DNA of 64,000 bases from Colletes latitarsis (lineage: Eukaryota; Arthropoda; Insecta; Hymenoptera; Colletidae), in the NCBI RefSeq assembly GCF_051014445.1, contig NC_135136.1, positions 27,608,001-27,672,000 of the forward strand. Reading direction: 5' to 3'. The notes beneath the pieces were generated by a model. It searched no databases, had not been told where the DNA came from, and worked only from the letters and a program-made list of their open reading frames with translations. This document shows, in pieces, positions 1 through 11,684 of this stretch. Both the position numbers and the translations under genes were made by a program. Numbering within the stretch: the first letter of the stretch is position 1; every line of letters starts with the position of its first letter.

Positions 1-1495
1 CGTCTGCTGCATTGGATTTTCCGTTGAAGCAGACTGTAGCAACATTACGGCCAACTAACGCCACTGATAGGAATCAGAATCGTTCGCGAAGAATGGCTGC
101 TACGTTTCTGTGTTATTAACTTCGAGCATCGTTGCTCGAACCGACTGTAAACGCAGATAAAACCTTGGGACCGAGGGATCGAGGGAGAAACAGAAAGACC
201 GAATACTTCTCCATACTAATACGGCTACCGTGGACATGAAAAGTTATTCCCCGTTTCTGGAGAAGCTCAGAACGAACGAGCTCGTTTTTGGCTTTATCTT
301 TCCTTCACTCGCCATTAGACATCGAAAATAAGGACAGAAAACGTTCGTTCCGGGAGTGGCGTTATCGTCGATGTACTTTTCGTTGTTTTTATCCAACATT
401 GCTCGCCACTTTTCCCACCTAACGATTCCTTATTTCGCGAAATATCATTAGCGCGTCGTGCCAAGAAACGAACAACTGTTTTAACACTTTTGATATACTG
501 AGAGCCCGTCTTTGTACTCTAACTGCATTTTTACAATTTCTCGAAAAGATCGATGTTTTTCTGCACTTTCGAAATAATAATGAAGACGTAAGACTTTTGC
601 TTGAGCGCGAGCTATTGTGCACAGCTGGAAAGATGATCAGCGAGACGATAGAGGAGCAAGAGGAATGCACTGAATCTCTCTAGCCACCACAAGCTGTGCT
701 GAGTGCTTAGATATATCTTATATTTTGAATAAGTAAAAAAAACGTTTTAAGTATTCTGAAAAAGAAAAAGGGCGAACCACTTTATACAATTGAATTAACA
801 AATTAATTACACCAAATCTGTGTCTGTCCAACCCACATTTTTCAAACTAATTAGCAAAATATCTGGGGAGCTATTCATTCGATTATCTCGAGATTTGTAT
901 CTATAACTTTTATCTCGTAATGTACAATTTTGCATCAGACGATACCATTTTTTAACACTTTGTTCTTTTCGTCGCCATTATAGCAGGATTACAAAAAGTA
1001 TGTGTACAGTTCAGAAACTCTAACTTTCCCTGGGACGCATCGTAAATACGTAACAAGCGAAAAATAAATGGGCTCCTCCAAATGAAGGGACTCGTGTAAA
1101 ACATCTCTGAGGAGCACGCAGAACGAATGCATCAGACCTGAAGGCACTGTGCATTTCTGTAACCACTAAATTAGAATTGGGATTTCGTCTGACCCCACCG
1201 ACTCATTTAATCCTCCAAGAATGTCTTGGAAGAAAATTAGAACGTCGATCTAATACTGACATAGAATTGTACGAAATCTAGAACATTTGTACTGTGTGAA
1301 CATACATTGTGAACTATCATATTATGATATGATATTGTAAATACTCTGCATCATTAAACATTCTAAGAACTGAGACAATGTATTTAAAATTTGAACATTC
1401 TTGGTACCCGTTTTTATATCTATCGTTACAAATAAAACTTGTATTAAAAATACGAGCTAACAGTTGTACCGTAGGTAATTGTTAAAAAGCGTTAA
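1..1495. other. Non-coding stretch, nothing recognised
   Basis: I see no recognisable gene, RNA or repeat here. The first 700 bases are mixed in composition with many CpG dinucleotides, and the rest is AT-rich. The only open frame of note (419-670, minus strand, 83 aa) has no family resemblance and no start context to support it. Confidence 0.6.
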
Positions 1496-1501
1496 AGGTA
1501 A

Positions 1502-1650
1502 GGTTTATGGCACGACGTGAATTGTCACTATTGGGAACTTAGAAATTTTTCGTTTTGATAATGACCCGTTCAATCCTTAATATGAAAAATCATCGATAGA
1601 ATTTAATTTTGTCCTCTTGAAACCCAATAGTAACGACGTGTCATAAACCT
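1502..1650. repeat. Short inverted repeat, MITE-like
   Basis: The left arm, about 1502-1535, begins GGTTTATGGCACGACGT and ends in ACTATTGGG. The right arm, about 1621-1650, carries the same order in reverse complement (GGTTTATGACACGTCGT then ACTATTGGG), with an 8-base insertion in the left arm. Non-coding sequence of about 85 bases separates the arms. The shape fits a small decayed MITE, but I see no clear target duplication. Confidence 0.45.
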
Positions 1651-1724
1651 GCAAGGTTTCAGGTCCTCCGGGCATGAGCGAGACACCGTTACCTGGGTTT
1701 TTCCGAACACTGGTGACACATGTG

Positions 1725-3465
1725 TGTCGTCGCCTCCCATGCTCGCCACCAGAGGGGTCACGCTCTCACAAGCGCTCGACTGACCCCTCGGTTGCTATAC
1801 AGGGTGTCCCGTAAATAGTGTAAGAGCCGGAAATGTGGGGTAGCTGAGACGATTCTGAACAACAATTTCCTTTGCAAAAATGTCGGATGGAGCTTCGTTT
1901 TTGAATTATTAACGAAAAACACTGACGAATCACGGCGCTTGCCTGCCGCGCGCTCAGGGCCGTCCGAACTAAGAGAGCCACCGTGTCGGGTAGGTAGCAA
2001 GATGTGCATCGGAGATACGTCGAGGAACGAATACAAATAATTAAAAATACTACCACTGCAACTGTTACCTCTGCGGATTGGATAAATCAGCCAGCTAAAT
2101 CGAATTTATTAATTATTTGTATTCGCTGTTTCCAAGGAAGAAGGAATAAAATGTGGGAAGATGCTCTCGGAATTTTTAGGAAATTAATTCTTCGCACCTG
2201 AATGACGCTTCTCGCCAGAGTGTGTTAAAATTAAAATAAGAATTATTTTCAGAAAATTAAAATAAATACGGTAAGAACCATTTGTAATCGTTTGTTATTA
2301 AAAACTGTACTGGAAAAGCAGGCTGGATTTGTGCGTACCGAAACATTCCTCGAATGCAAAGGCTTTAATAGAGAAATAATTGAAATTCGACTTACCCATT
2401 TACTAGCAAGTTGCTCTGCTGCGCTGACAATAAGGCCCGGTTAGTGCACTCCTGTCGATCACGGAAAGGTCGAAGACCCCAATAAAAATCAGCTGATGGG
2501 ACGGCCCGGTCACTGCACCCGCTTCTTACCCCGAAAATGTAAAAGTGAAAAGTGCTAGTGACCGTGCTGTGAAGTGTTTTCTGAGTAAGAAGCGAGTGCA
2601 GTGACCGGGCCGTCCCATCAGCTGATTTTTATTGGGGTCTTCGACCTTTCCATGATTGACAGGGGTGCACTAACCGGCCCTATTGCAACTTGCAAGTAAA
2701 TGGGTAAGGCGAATTTCAATTAATTCTCTATTAATCCCTTGCATGCGAAGAATGTTTCGGTACGCACAAATCCAGCCTGCTTTTCCAGTACAGTTTTTAA
2801 TAACAAACGATTACAAATGGTTCTTACCGTATTTATTTTAATTTTCTGAAAATAATTCTTATTTTAATTTTAACACACTCTGGCGAGAAGCGTCATTCAG
2901 GTGCGAAGAATTAATTTCCTAAAAATTCCGAGAGCATCTTCCCACATTTTATTCCTTCTTCCTTGGAAACAGCGAATACAAATAATTAATAAATTCGATT
3001 TAGCTGGCTGATTTATCCAATCCGCAGAGGTAACAGTTGCAGTGGTAGTATTTTTAATTATTTGTATTCGTTCCTCGACGTATCTCCGATGCACATCTTG
3101 CTACCTACCCGACACGGTGGCTCTCTTAGTTCGGACGGCCCTGAGCGCGCGGCAGGCAAGCGCCGTGATTCGTCAGTGTTTTTCGTTAATAATTCAAAAA
3201 CGAAGCTCCATCCGACATTTTTGCAAAGGAAATTGTTGTTCAGAATCGTCTCAGCTACCCCACATTTCCGGCTCTTACACTATTTACGGGACACCCTGTA
3301 TATACACTGCTCGACTGACTTCACAATATCCTGTCGTCTAAGGCAGGACCTGTTAGAAAGCTTTACTGATGAATCCACTAACAGGCCCGGACAAAACGCG
3401 CCCTCTCCTTTCTTTTTCTATCCTACAAAATTCCACGAGATCCTACCCGCAGCAAAGTAGCGTCA
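1725..3465 (+). mobile_element. Solo-LTR-like repeat (family K, copy 1), split by a palindrome
   Basis: The outer parts, 1725-1799 and 3299-3465, match the outer parts of the repeat at 16586-17243. Both have TG...CA ends, a CGCCACCAGAG block on the left, and on the right a GCAGGCCCGG/ACAGGCCCGG block followed by CTACCCGCAGCAAAG. Together the outer parts make only about 240 bp, which suits a small solo LTR. The copy is split at a TATA by the 1.5-kb palindrome at 1800-3298. No internal retrotransposon coding sequence is present. The target duplication is unclear for this copy; copy 2 has one. Confidence 0.5.
1800..3298. mobile_element. 1.5-kb palindromic foldback element (family C)
   Basis: The element starts CAGGGTGTCCCGTAAATAG, ends with the reverse complement, and is flanked by TA on both sides. 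As far as I can align by eye, bases 1800-2348 are identical to the reverse complement of 2750-3298. That is 549 bp per arm with no difference. The inner arm parts (about 2349-2533 and 2580-2749) still pair but differ at many positions and by a small indel. A spacer of about 45 bases sits between them. Identical short frames on opposite strands (2004-2201 and 2897-3094) are a by-product of the palindrome and not genes. TA flanks and CAGGGTG ends resemble Tc1/mariner-type elements, but no transposase is encoded. Confidence 0.8.
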
Positions 3466-4460
3466 GTGGTTTGTGGGTGTTGACCATTTTTGGGGAAGTT
3501 GGCAAGGTCCTCATTGGTCAACCACTTTGGTCAACGAGAAAAACTTTTGACTTTTCCTCCCTTATGGAAAGAGAACCCGAGGGAGGGCCCAAGAGCCTTG
3601 CTGATCCGCAAAAAAGCGACAAAAATTCATTTCTTTACTAGAAGTCTTAGCACAAACACTCGTTAACCACAACTTTTAGTAATCAATTCGTCAACCAAGT
3701 CTTAGTACAAACACACTTAAAAATTCATTTGTATTCTGCGGAGATATTCTCATACAGTTCACTACACGAGCATACATCAATTAAAATACCCGCACAAGGT
3801 TAAGTCGGCGTATCGAGGATCGGGAAATTCAAAATCAATTCAATGAGGAGAATTCGCAACACCACAGTAATTCTATGGAAAGATGTCTTGATTTGTATAA
3901 AGTAATAGAAAAATAAATAATTATTCTTAATATTATACATATAAAGAAATAATTTTATGTACGTAATGGATATTTATATTTGTATTTTCAATGGGAAAAA
4001 ATATTATGGACCATCCTAGTAGTAATGACATTTTATGTATTCTGTAATTTAATGATACATACAATATTATTAATATATAAATTTAATTACAGATCTTACA
4101 GTTACACAAACTTAATACATGACTCACTCACATCTTGGTATATTAAAAATTACACATTCGAGAAATATTTCCATCTTTTATAACACTATATGCTATAATT
4201 CTTGGGTTCGTTTATAACACAAGTACTTGAAACTGCTACGAGTACCTGCTCAACACTTTAAATTTTAATTTAAGGAAAAACTTATTTTGCCGTGTAAATT
4301 ACTCAAGATTTTTCCATTTACTTTAACATAGAAAATTAGATGAAAGATAATAAACTGTTGCACCATGGTTGCACGAGTCTTATTTCTTATAAATTGATAC
4401 CAACTGTAGGAAATAATTATTTTTAGCTATCAAAATTCCCTTGTAATTTCGATCTCTCGT
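3466..4460. other. AT-rich stretch, no gene seen
   Basis: After the repeat edge, bases 3466-3650 hold a short mixed-composition tail, and the rest is AT-rich. I see no coding frame with family support and no RNA gene. Confidence 0.6.
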
Positions 4461-5316
4461 AGATCAATCGACTGATCGATCGACTATCGAATAGGGTGAA
4501 ACGTACAATGTAAATGGCGGTGCAGGCTATTGAATTGGTACTTAAGTCCAGAAGCCGCAGTTTGATATCGGTTGTGCCAACCACTTTTGAACTACCAAAG
4601 CCAACCTGCTCCACGAGCGAGAACCTTATGCGATTATATTTCAGATAACAGATTTTGACGAGAGCGGTAATATTAATTATACATTTCTCGTCTATGATAT
4701 CACATAAGCTAGACATTTTAATCCCGCTAATTGAGACACATTAGGAAGATTTGGTTTCCCTGAGCTAACGGGTTATATTCAATCTATCATTCAATACCAT
4801 TTCATGTTCCTCAGATGACCACTAATTAACTATTAAAATATTTACTTGTTTGAGGGACATAAAAATCTGTAGTCTCAAATACTTAATATTTATTATAACC
4901 TTTACAAATGTAATTTCGGTGATTTTCAGTTAACCCATAACGAGTCTGACTTCTCAAAGTTGTTTGTACCAAGTTTCACAATGACGAGACTAACAGGTTT
5001 GTAATAAATTTAAACAAAATCAAATAGTACACGTTTAAACAATTACCTGTAATTAAATCGAACGTCAACGTAAGGGGTTAATAATACAAAATCCCCTGAC
5101 TTCTTTGTCTTTTATCTTCGATAGACGACGTGGAATAGAATCGTATAAGGGTTTCCGTTCGTGCATCAGTCGGGGAAGCCTGGGTAGTTTAAAATTGGTT
5201 GCCGCGACCGATACCAAGCCGCAGCTTTTGGGCTAAAGTACCAGTCCAATAGGTCGCACAGCCCTTTACATTGTACATTTCACTCTGTCCGATAGTCGAT
5301 CAGTCAATCGATCAAT
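4461..5316. repeat. Diverged inverted repeat, arms about 180 bp
   Basis: Bases 4461-4642 pair with the reverse complement of 5131-5316. Shared blocks include GATCGACTATCG, ACAATGTAAA, a GGTACTT block and AACCACTTTTGAACTACC against AACCAATTTTAAACTACC. The arms look about 70% alike and are separated by about 490 bases of AT-rich sequence. They are too diverged for a recent MITE. They could be an old foldback element or two inverted copies of a conserved non-coding block. The minus-strand frame across the left arm (97 aa) is not convincing as a gene. Confidence 0.6.
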
Positions 5317-5428
5317 GCTTATCCATGCATGCCGTGATCACAGGCTACGTATATCGACGACAAAAGAGGACAAAGTTTTGTACAAGCTAGGTACAGCCCT
5401 TTCAAACTATTTTCTCACTGATAGTACT

Positions 5429-6055
5429 TGTTTGGAATTCCAAACATTTTATATTGTAGGACGCGTCATTGAATTTCAATATTACTTAAATTACTTGAAT
5501 GCACAAAATTTGGTCATCTGGTAACTGTACTTTTTTTGACAATAGGAATTGCCGTACACTAAAACCATAGATATAGCGATAAACCTGCGCATGCTTAATT
5601 AGATTCAAGAGGTAATTTGGGCCCATCTACCTGCCCCTTGGGACCGCGGATAACTACCCCTGTACAAATCCTCAGTGGGTGGGATTTGTAGTTTCGGGAG
5701 GACAGGCCCACGAGGAATGAACAAACTTCGGATTTGTGAATAGAATCATCTATTTTTGAACTGGATATTTAATCGAGAAACAGAACTGGACGAACTCAGT
5801 TACAGTTACAAAGGAATAGTTACATCAGTTACATCAGTTACACCAGTTACAAAAATATACAAGAGTGCAAAAGAACACAATTTGAATGGATTAGATTTCA
5901 AGAACTTTACGAACCTTTTATGTATAATTATTGCATTTCCAGTTAACACATGTATTTTTCTATCTTTGTTAATAAATTTAATGTGTTTGTAAATAGTTAT
6001 TGTAATGATCTATTTGCTATATAAATCGGCCCCACGAACTTTGTGGGAGCTAACA
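5429..6055 (+). mobile_element. Solo LTR with 5-bp target duplication (family F, copy 1)
   Basis: This 627-bp unit begins TGTTTGGAATTCCAAACA, a perfect 18-base palindrome, and ends GTGGGAGCTAACA. It is flanked by the direct repeat GTACT (5424-5428 and 6056-6060). TG...CA ends with a 5-bp duplication are the signature of an LTR insertion reduced to one LTR by recombination. An AATAAA lies near 5971 and could be the poly(A) signal of the former element. A short tandem run of a GTTACATCA-like unit occurs near 5815-5850. Other copies sit at 38822-41171 (interrupted), 43820-43990 (partial) and 9920-10024 (reverse, partial). Confidence 0.8.
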
Positions 6056-6060
6056 GTACT

Positions 6061-6404
6061 ATCGACCATGCAAAGAAACAATAACCCTTTAATCTTTAAA
6101 TCCAAATTGGCAATCAGAATAGATCTCTGTGTAATTTCTACAGTCAATAGAATACTGACTGTATTATAAATGATTATAGATTTGATGAATGTATATTTTG
6201 TATAATTTTTGAAGCTATTACTATTGTAGGGTACATTGAAATCTCGATTATTCGGATAAAAACATAATTCGATTATCTGTGATGAGGCAATTAAAAGCAC
6301 AAAGTTCGATAAAATTTTCATATAATTATGTTTTTTATATTACTTTCTATCCCCAGCATTTTTATTCTCAATTAAGGTACACAATCTTATATTGTATTTC
6401 TATA
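6061..6404. other. AT-rich stretch, no gene seen
   Basis: This sits between the solo LTR and the next foldback copy. A 103-aa minus-strand frame overlaps it and runs into the LTR, so I do not take it as a gene. Confidence 0.6.
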
Positions 6405-6778
6405 CAGGGTGGTCGGTCACCCCTGGGAGAAATTTTAATGGAAGATTCTAGAGACTAAAATAAGACGAAACTCAAGAATATCAATTTCTTGAATGAGGCT
6501 TCGTTAAAATGTTATTAAAAAATTAAATTAAAAAATTTCAAATCATTCGGAAAAATTATTTCCGCTTGCGGGGGTTAATTACAATCATTTTTAATGAACA
6601 GACATACCCCCGTAATCCTGCGCATTTTCGAGAAAAAAATTCAGTACGGGCGGAACTTTAAACGTTAATAACTTCTTAACGAAGCCTCTATCAACAAATT
6701 GGTATTCTTGATTTTCGTCTTATTTTGGCCTCTAGAATCTTCCATTAAAATTTTTCCTAGAGGTGGCCGAACACCCTA
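6405..6778. mobile_element. Family A foldback element, copy 1 (short form)
   Basis: The left end is CAGGGTGGTCGGTCACCCC and the right end GGTGGCCGAACACCCTA, with TATA on both sides. The inverted arms contain ATTTTAATGG, TCTAGAG and AAAATAAGACGAAA. One internal module with the motif AATTACAATCATTTTTAATG lies between them. The element has no coding capacity. It is the shortest class of the family that dominates this window. Confidence 0.8.
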
Positions 6779-8032
6779 TATATCTCAAATGAAAGAATTT
6801 ATCTCTGAAAAGGTTAAGTTTACAGAAAACTTATTAAAATGAAAGAAAGCTTTCAAACTTTAATCTGTTCCTCTTGTAATACAAACCTAGTCCCGTACAA
6901 TCAGTATGTTTTAAAATATGAAAAAAAAAACAATTGATGAAAAAGTGAAAGCTGCAATTTTGTAAGCAAGCATAAAAAGCGATTTTTACGAGGTAGAAAT
7001 TCAATTCAGAACTCTGACAAGTGTATCAGGATTAATGAAGAATCTGTTTAAAACGAAATCTAGTATTTTTGTCACCCCCCCTTTCGCTTTATTCAGCAAA
7101 CTTTTCGACATTTCCTCGTATATCAAACGTCAGGCGTAAACTAGTTCGGTAATAGTACGCGATTCGCGTTGGTGAAAACGTCAAATGTTTATGGTACCGG
7201 TACGTGCATATTTTTCCGCTCTTTTTAATTGATATCCGCGTCTTCATCGGCACATTTTCTGGGTCGTTCGCTCCCGGAGACGAACAAACACATTTATCAT
7301 CGTACGTCGACCCATATCGCGTATCCACCCCCTCGCCAAGCTTTCAACGCGGAAAATTAGCACGTTTGTACGGTTGCCCGGACTTTCCGAACCGAAATGC
7401 AATTAACTTTCATCGCAGCCTCTGTAATATATTTCCTACTTTAAATGGCGCGCGCTTTCTGGGCCGCACGCGTACGTGTCAGTTTTACCACAGCTCTTTG
7501 AAGTGATTACGAAGTTGTCTTTGACGCCGGTTTTGGACCAGTTCTCAGTTTGAAATTACTCATAAAATGAATCCACCCGTAGCATACAAACGCGTACTTC
7601 TCTCTTACTCGGCTGGTAGGTTTTGATAGGTCGACGATGTTTCTCTAATCAAATGAGATCTAACGTCGAAAGCGTTTCTTGTTATTTGTAGAAAACGTTT
7701 CATAAAACAGTTTTGGAATACGAATAATTGACGAATCGAGTTTGATCATTTTTAAACAGTTTCTGTTATTTTTCCAATACTTTATAAATTGATTACAATT
7801 TTTCTGTTACGAATGGAACTTGGTTTACATTAGTTCCTACTCGTCCGTCCACTCTTAGTAGAATTGAAGTTATCACACCAAATATGATCAATTATTCTAT
7901 CATAAGAAGGCTTGGACAGAATTTCATTCAAATAATAGATAACCAGTAAGTCTAAGTTATGGAAATTGAAATTGACTCTGTTCCTCGTGAAATACTTCCA
8001 TTCTATAATTGAAATTTTTATTTGTTTTACGA
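6779..8032. other. Non-coding stretch with a CpG-richer patch
   Basis: Bases about 7080-7540 are richer in CpG than their surroundings and include a run of C near 7075-7081. The patch could be a regulatory or exon-adjacent region, but I find no frame with splice signals or family resemblance. The remainder is AT-rich. Confidence 0.5.
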
Positions 8033-8716
8033 TTAACACGTTCCGTCCCAGACTGTTTTTTGAAGACTTTCCGTGCAGGACGCGTGGGGCGTATACACCC
8101 CACGCTTTACAATTGTATTGTTTTGTTTCTGGCATATGTCTTAAAATAATTAAAATAGTGCAAAAATCATAATTATCAAGGAAAGAGTGTATAGTTCAAG
8201 ATGCATAACACAACAAAGCAATAAATTTATTTTTTTAGGAATTAATTTAACAAATACCTGACTGAACATTACTCTATCAAGCGAGTCGCATCCTCGCACA
8301 TAATATTTATTTATTATGTCTACATTAGTTTAAAATAAAACATTTTAATTAAAATACGTTTAATATTATATTTATGTGATAAGTTTGTATACAATCACAA
8401 AGGGATGTTACGGTGAACTTTGTTAAAACATGGCAAACATAAATGTGGTTTATCCACACAACTATCACAGAATGTTGCAACTTTTACAGTACAGTTTCTT
8501 GTCGATTGAGAACCTAAATCTTTAACGTTCTTTTTGTAATCAATTTTACAGCGCCTTCTTATCGAATTAAAGTTGCCTTCTTTTTTTTTAATTTCGTGAC
8601 GATTTCTTCTTGGTCCAATAGGTAGAGAATTATTATTATCAGATTCATCAGATTCATGGCTAATTTTTTTCGAAATTCGAGGCTTGTTATTTTTTGGTTT
8701 GTAAGACTGTTATATA

Positions 8717-9613
8717 CAGGGTGTTCGGCAACCCCTGGGTAAAATTTTAATGGGAAATTCTAGAGGTCAAAATAAGACGAAAATCAAGAATATCAATTTC
8801 TTGACTGAGACTTCATTAAAAAGTTATTAAAAAATTCAATTAAAAAATTTCAAATTGTTCTAAAAAAATTCTTTTTGGTTGCTGGGGTCAACTATAATCA
8901 TTTTTGGTGAATAGACATATCCCCGAAATCATACCCACTTTTAAGAAAAAAAATTCTTTACCGAAAATATAATTTCAGGCCAGAAATGTCACTCCATGCG
9001 TATCTTTAAAACATCATAACTTCTGAACGGATTGGACGATTTTAATATTTCAAAAGGCAAACAACGCATATTTAGGTGAAGAATATGTAGAAATCACAAA
9101 AATATTCGAAAAGTGGATTCTTGACACCGCAAAATGAGAAAATCCCTATAAAAATGATCCAATTTTCAAACAGCCCTAACTCCCGCAATGGTGAATATAT
9201 TTCAATGAAACTTTTTTCTGAAGTAGAGCTCATGGGTACCTACAAAAAGGTATTAGACAAATTTTCCGTAGAGCGTCAAACAGAATGACTAAAAATGAAA
9301 AACGAATTTTTAAGAAAAATCGACAGGGTGTATGTATGTAGTATCTAATTTTTTCGGTGAAAAAAAAAATTTCAAATCGTTCTGACAAAATTATTTTTGG
9401 TTGCGGGGGTTAATTAGAATCATTTTTTGTGAATAGACCTACCTGCAAAATCCTACCCACTTGCTAGAAAAACATTCAGTATGGGCAGAATTTTAAACGT
9501 TAATAACTTTTTAACGAAGCCTCCATCAACAAATTATTATTTCTGATTTTCGTTTTATTTTGGCCTCTAGAATCTCCCATTAAACTCTTTTCCAGGGGTG
9601 GCCAAACACCCTG
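8717..9613. mobile_element. Family A foldback element, copy 2 (long form)
   Basis: The left end is CAGGGTGTTCGGCAACCCC and the right end GGTGGCCAAACACCCTG, flanked by TA. Besides the arms it has two internal modules in the same direction. Between them lies a roughly 300-base segment containing ATCATAACTTCTGAACGGAT and AGAGCTCATGGGTACC, which recurs in the long copies at 27.2, 33, 40, 47.5 and 57.8 kb. It is inserted in the coding part of the piggyBac relic and is therefore younger than that element. Confidence 0.8.
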
Positions 9614-9919
9614 TATAATTCATGCGTTTACAACAGCTGTGTTTAGGCAAAGTTAAAATACAATTTTTTTGTACCATTTTACTGTTTTTCGCAGAGGATT
9701 GCAATATGAAGCCATTTGATCGGAGACATCCACATAAAACTTTCCTTCATTATAATCAACAATAATCTTTGGTTTTATTACAATATTCCCTTTTTTCTGC
9801 ATAACCACAGTTTCGTCAAAATGCTTCGTTGATAGTAGAAAGACGTCACGCTTGTCCTTCCATTTTAATATTGTTAATCCATCATTGCTTTCCTTAGCAA
9901 TATATTCATGTCACTATAA

Positions 9920-10024
9920 TTTTTTTCAAGTAGATGTTTCTAAATTCCGCGGCGATTTGAATAATTTAAGTAATCTTTGAAAATAAATGAGTCCTACAAT
10001 ATACCATGTTTGGAATTCCAAACA
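9920..10024 (-). mobile_element. Fragment of solo LTR family F (copy 4, reverse)
   Basis: Read on the minus strand from 10024, it starts with the same palindrome TGTTTGGAATTCCAAACA and continues with TATTGTAGGA and ATTACTTAAATTA, as in the full LTR at 5429-6055. Only the first 100 or so bases remain. It interrupts the piggyBac relic. Confidence 0.6.
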
Positions 10025-10317
10025 TCCAACTACAGTAAAGCAGTAATTGTCGCATCAATGACACACGAATAAGTGACTGATCGAAACGCAATATGCAGTT
10101 ACAACAAATTTCAGTAAAAAAGAAGGACTACCATGCCGCGTGGGGCGTATACGCCCTGCGATCAAATAAACGCAAGAGTAATAGTATTAAGATGCCCATA
10201 ATTGACTGCATAATAAATTTTTAACAAATTCTTCATTTTACAATGACAATACCCAATGGCTTGAACGGAAAGTTCAGCATGGGACGCATACGCTCCACGC
10301 GGCACGGAACGTATTAA

Positions 10318-11684
10318 TGTATAAACAATTTATTTTTTATTCGTTATTCGATAGTTTGATCGAACTTAACTTACTAGTCAAAATTATGTACTGTGTCTGG
10401 TTTTTTGAAATATTCGCGTAAATAATTCTTCCACAGCTTACTTTGTCTCATATTGACGGACATTGCACGATCATAACACGATATAATTACAACGAATAAT
10501 ATTTAATAGATTTTCGTTCGTCAAGATACCAACTGCCTCGGTATTCTTTTCCCCGTCTTTACACGACATTCCATTATCGAATCAGTGGTCGCGACAGCTC
10601 GAAAATCGATTTCCCGACCACGTATTCCAGCGCTTTCGATCGCAGAAACTCGAGCGTGTTGTTCCGCGACTATCACCGCTCGTCATCGTCGTCGTCGTCG
10701 TCGTCTTTGCGAAACCAAAAAGTCCTCAGACGTAACGTCATCGCGTCTTCGTCTTCCCTTTTTCCTCTCGCAAAACAGATCGGAGCTTATTTCAATACGA
10801 ATCGAAAACGGATTGCGGATATCAATGTCAGGAGCCTGAATGAAATTACCATAATAAAGGGCCGGGGGCTTGCTAGAGACGACGGTATCTGGACGACAGC
10901 CTGCGCCAGGATTCAGCAAGCAAATGAATTATCGTATCAAACGCAGAATATCGCTTATCGATTCTTTGCCAATCGTGTTCCCTTCAACTTTTCGTCTAAC
11001 CTCCGGTTAAACGATCCAATTATTTATTTTTTTTCGATGGAAATAGGAAATATTAGGTTGTTGGAAATGAAAGGACAATTTTTGAATTTATTTTATATAC
11101 TTACTATGGAGTTTACTAATTTGAAATAATTTCCATCGACTTCGACACACGCTTCTTCCATTACTATATAAGCGTATCAACGATTTTCTCCAGTCAGAAA
11201 ACTATTTAAATGGTTTAAAAAAACGGTGGCCTACGTGTAAAAGATCAGAAAAATGAAGGAAAAACTTAGCACTTCAATTTCGTCAGTATTTCAACCATTT
11301 ATTTTGCAATATGTGGTCAAATGCTGTGAAGAGTCAATAATATACAATGTCTGTTGACCAATATTTCATTTGTTCAACTTTCTCATTAACCCCAAAAAGC
11401 TTTAGATTACAGGAAAATAGTTGAAAAATGAATATAAATTCTCTCTACCATTTACAGTTACACGCGAATTCTCTGCAATAAATTCTTTTAAATGGGATCT
11501 TCAATAACTGCTGCTTTATTACCACGAATTCGTATTACCAGACTGAAACTTTTCAAACCAATGTCTGGTGGGGTTCGATCGTCTCTTATAGATTTTAAGG
11601 GTAGATTTTTATTATTCCAGTAATTGAATTCTACGATCAAATGTCCTGTAACATTTAATTCAATTTATCTTCGCAAGTCATATA
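10318..11684. other. Non-coding stretch with CpG-rich patch and CGT microsatellite
   Basis: Bases about 10560-10930 are CpG-rich and include a (CGT)n run at 10681-10705 (CGTCAT then six CGT units). Two overlapping open frames (84 and 157 aa) run through it with a serine or arginine homopolymer caused by the microsatellite. I do not accept them as genes. The patch could be a promoter or 5' untranslated region of a gene outside the window. The rest is AT-rich and unremarkable. Confidence 0.5.

Larger units (their letters stand above)
8033..10317 (-). pseudogene. Dead piggyBac element with nested insertions
   Basis: The element is bounded by TTAA at 8033-8036 and 10314-10317. The terminal inverted repeats read CACGTTCCGTCCC on the left and TACGTTCCGTGCC on the right. 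Subterminal GCGTGGGGCGTATAC blocks occur at both ends (about 8080-8103 and 10138-10160). The minus strand holds pieces of a piggyBac transposase. Bases about 9910-9615 encode WKDKRDVFLLSTKH, then KPKIIVDYN, VDVSDQMASY and LRKTVKWYKK. Bases 8714-8395 encode the C-terminal cysteine-rich part (NCTVKVATFCDSCVDKPHLC then LPCF), with a stop at 8395-8397. Between these two pieces a family A copy (8717-9613) has split the gene. Upstream the N-terminal half is missing and a reverse solo-LTR fragment sits at 9920-10024. The known family role is cut-and-paste transposition at TTAA. This copy cannot make protein. The TIRs differ from those of the piggyBac at the window end, so it belongs to a different subfamily. 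Confidence 0.85.

Noticed and set aside
2004..3094. Identical 65-aa open frames on opposite strands (2004-2201 plus, 2897-3094 minus)
   Set aside because: They are produced by the two arms of the 1.5-kb palindrome. There is no independent coding evidence.
5800..5850. CRISPR-like short repeats (GTTACATCA units)
   Set aside because: The units are contiguous, imperfect and about 10 bases long with no spacers. This is a minor tandem repeat inside a solo LTR.
10656..11129. 157-aa open frame with a polyserine run
   Set aside because: The run comes from the CGT microsatellite at 10681-10705. Other frames are also open in this CpG-rich patch, and no domain or splice context supports it.
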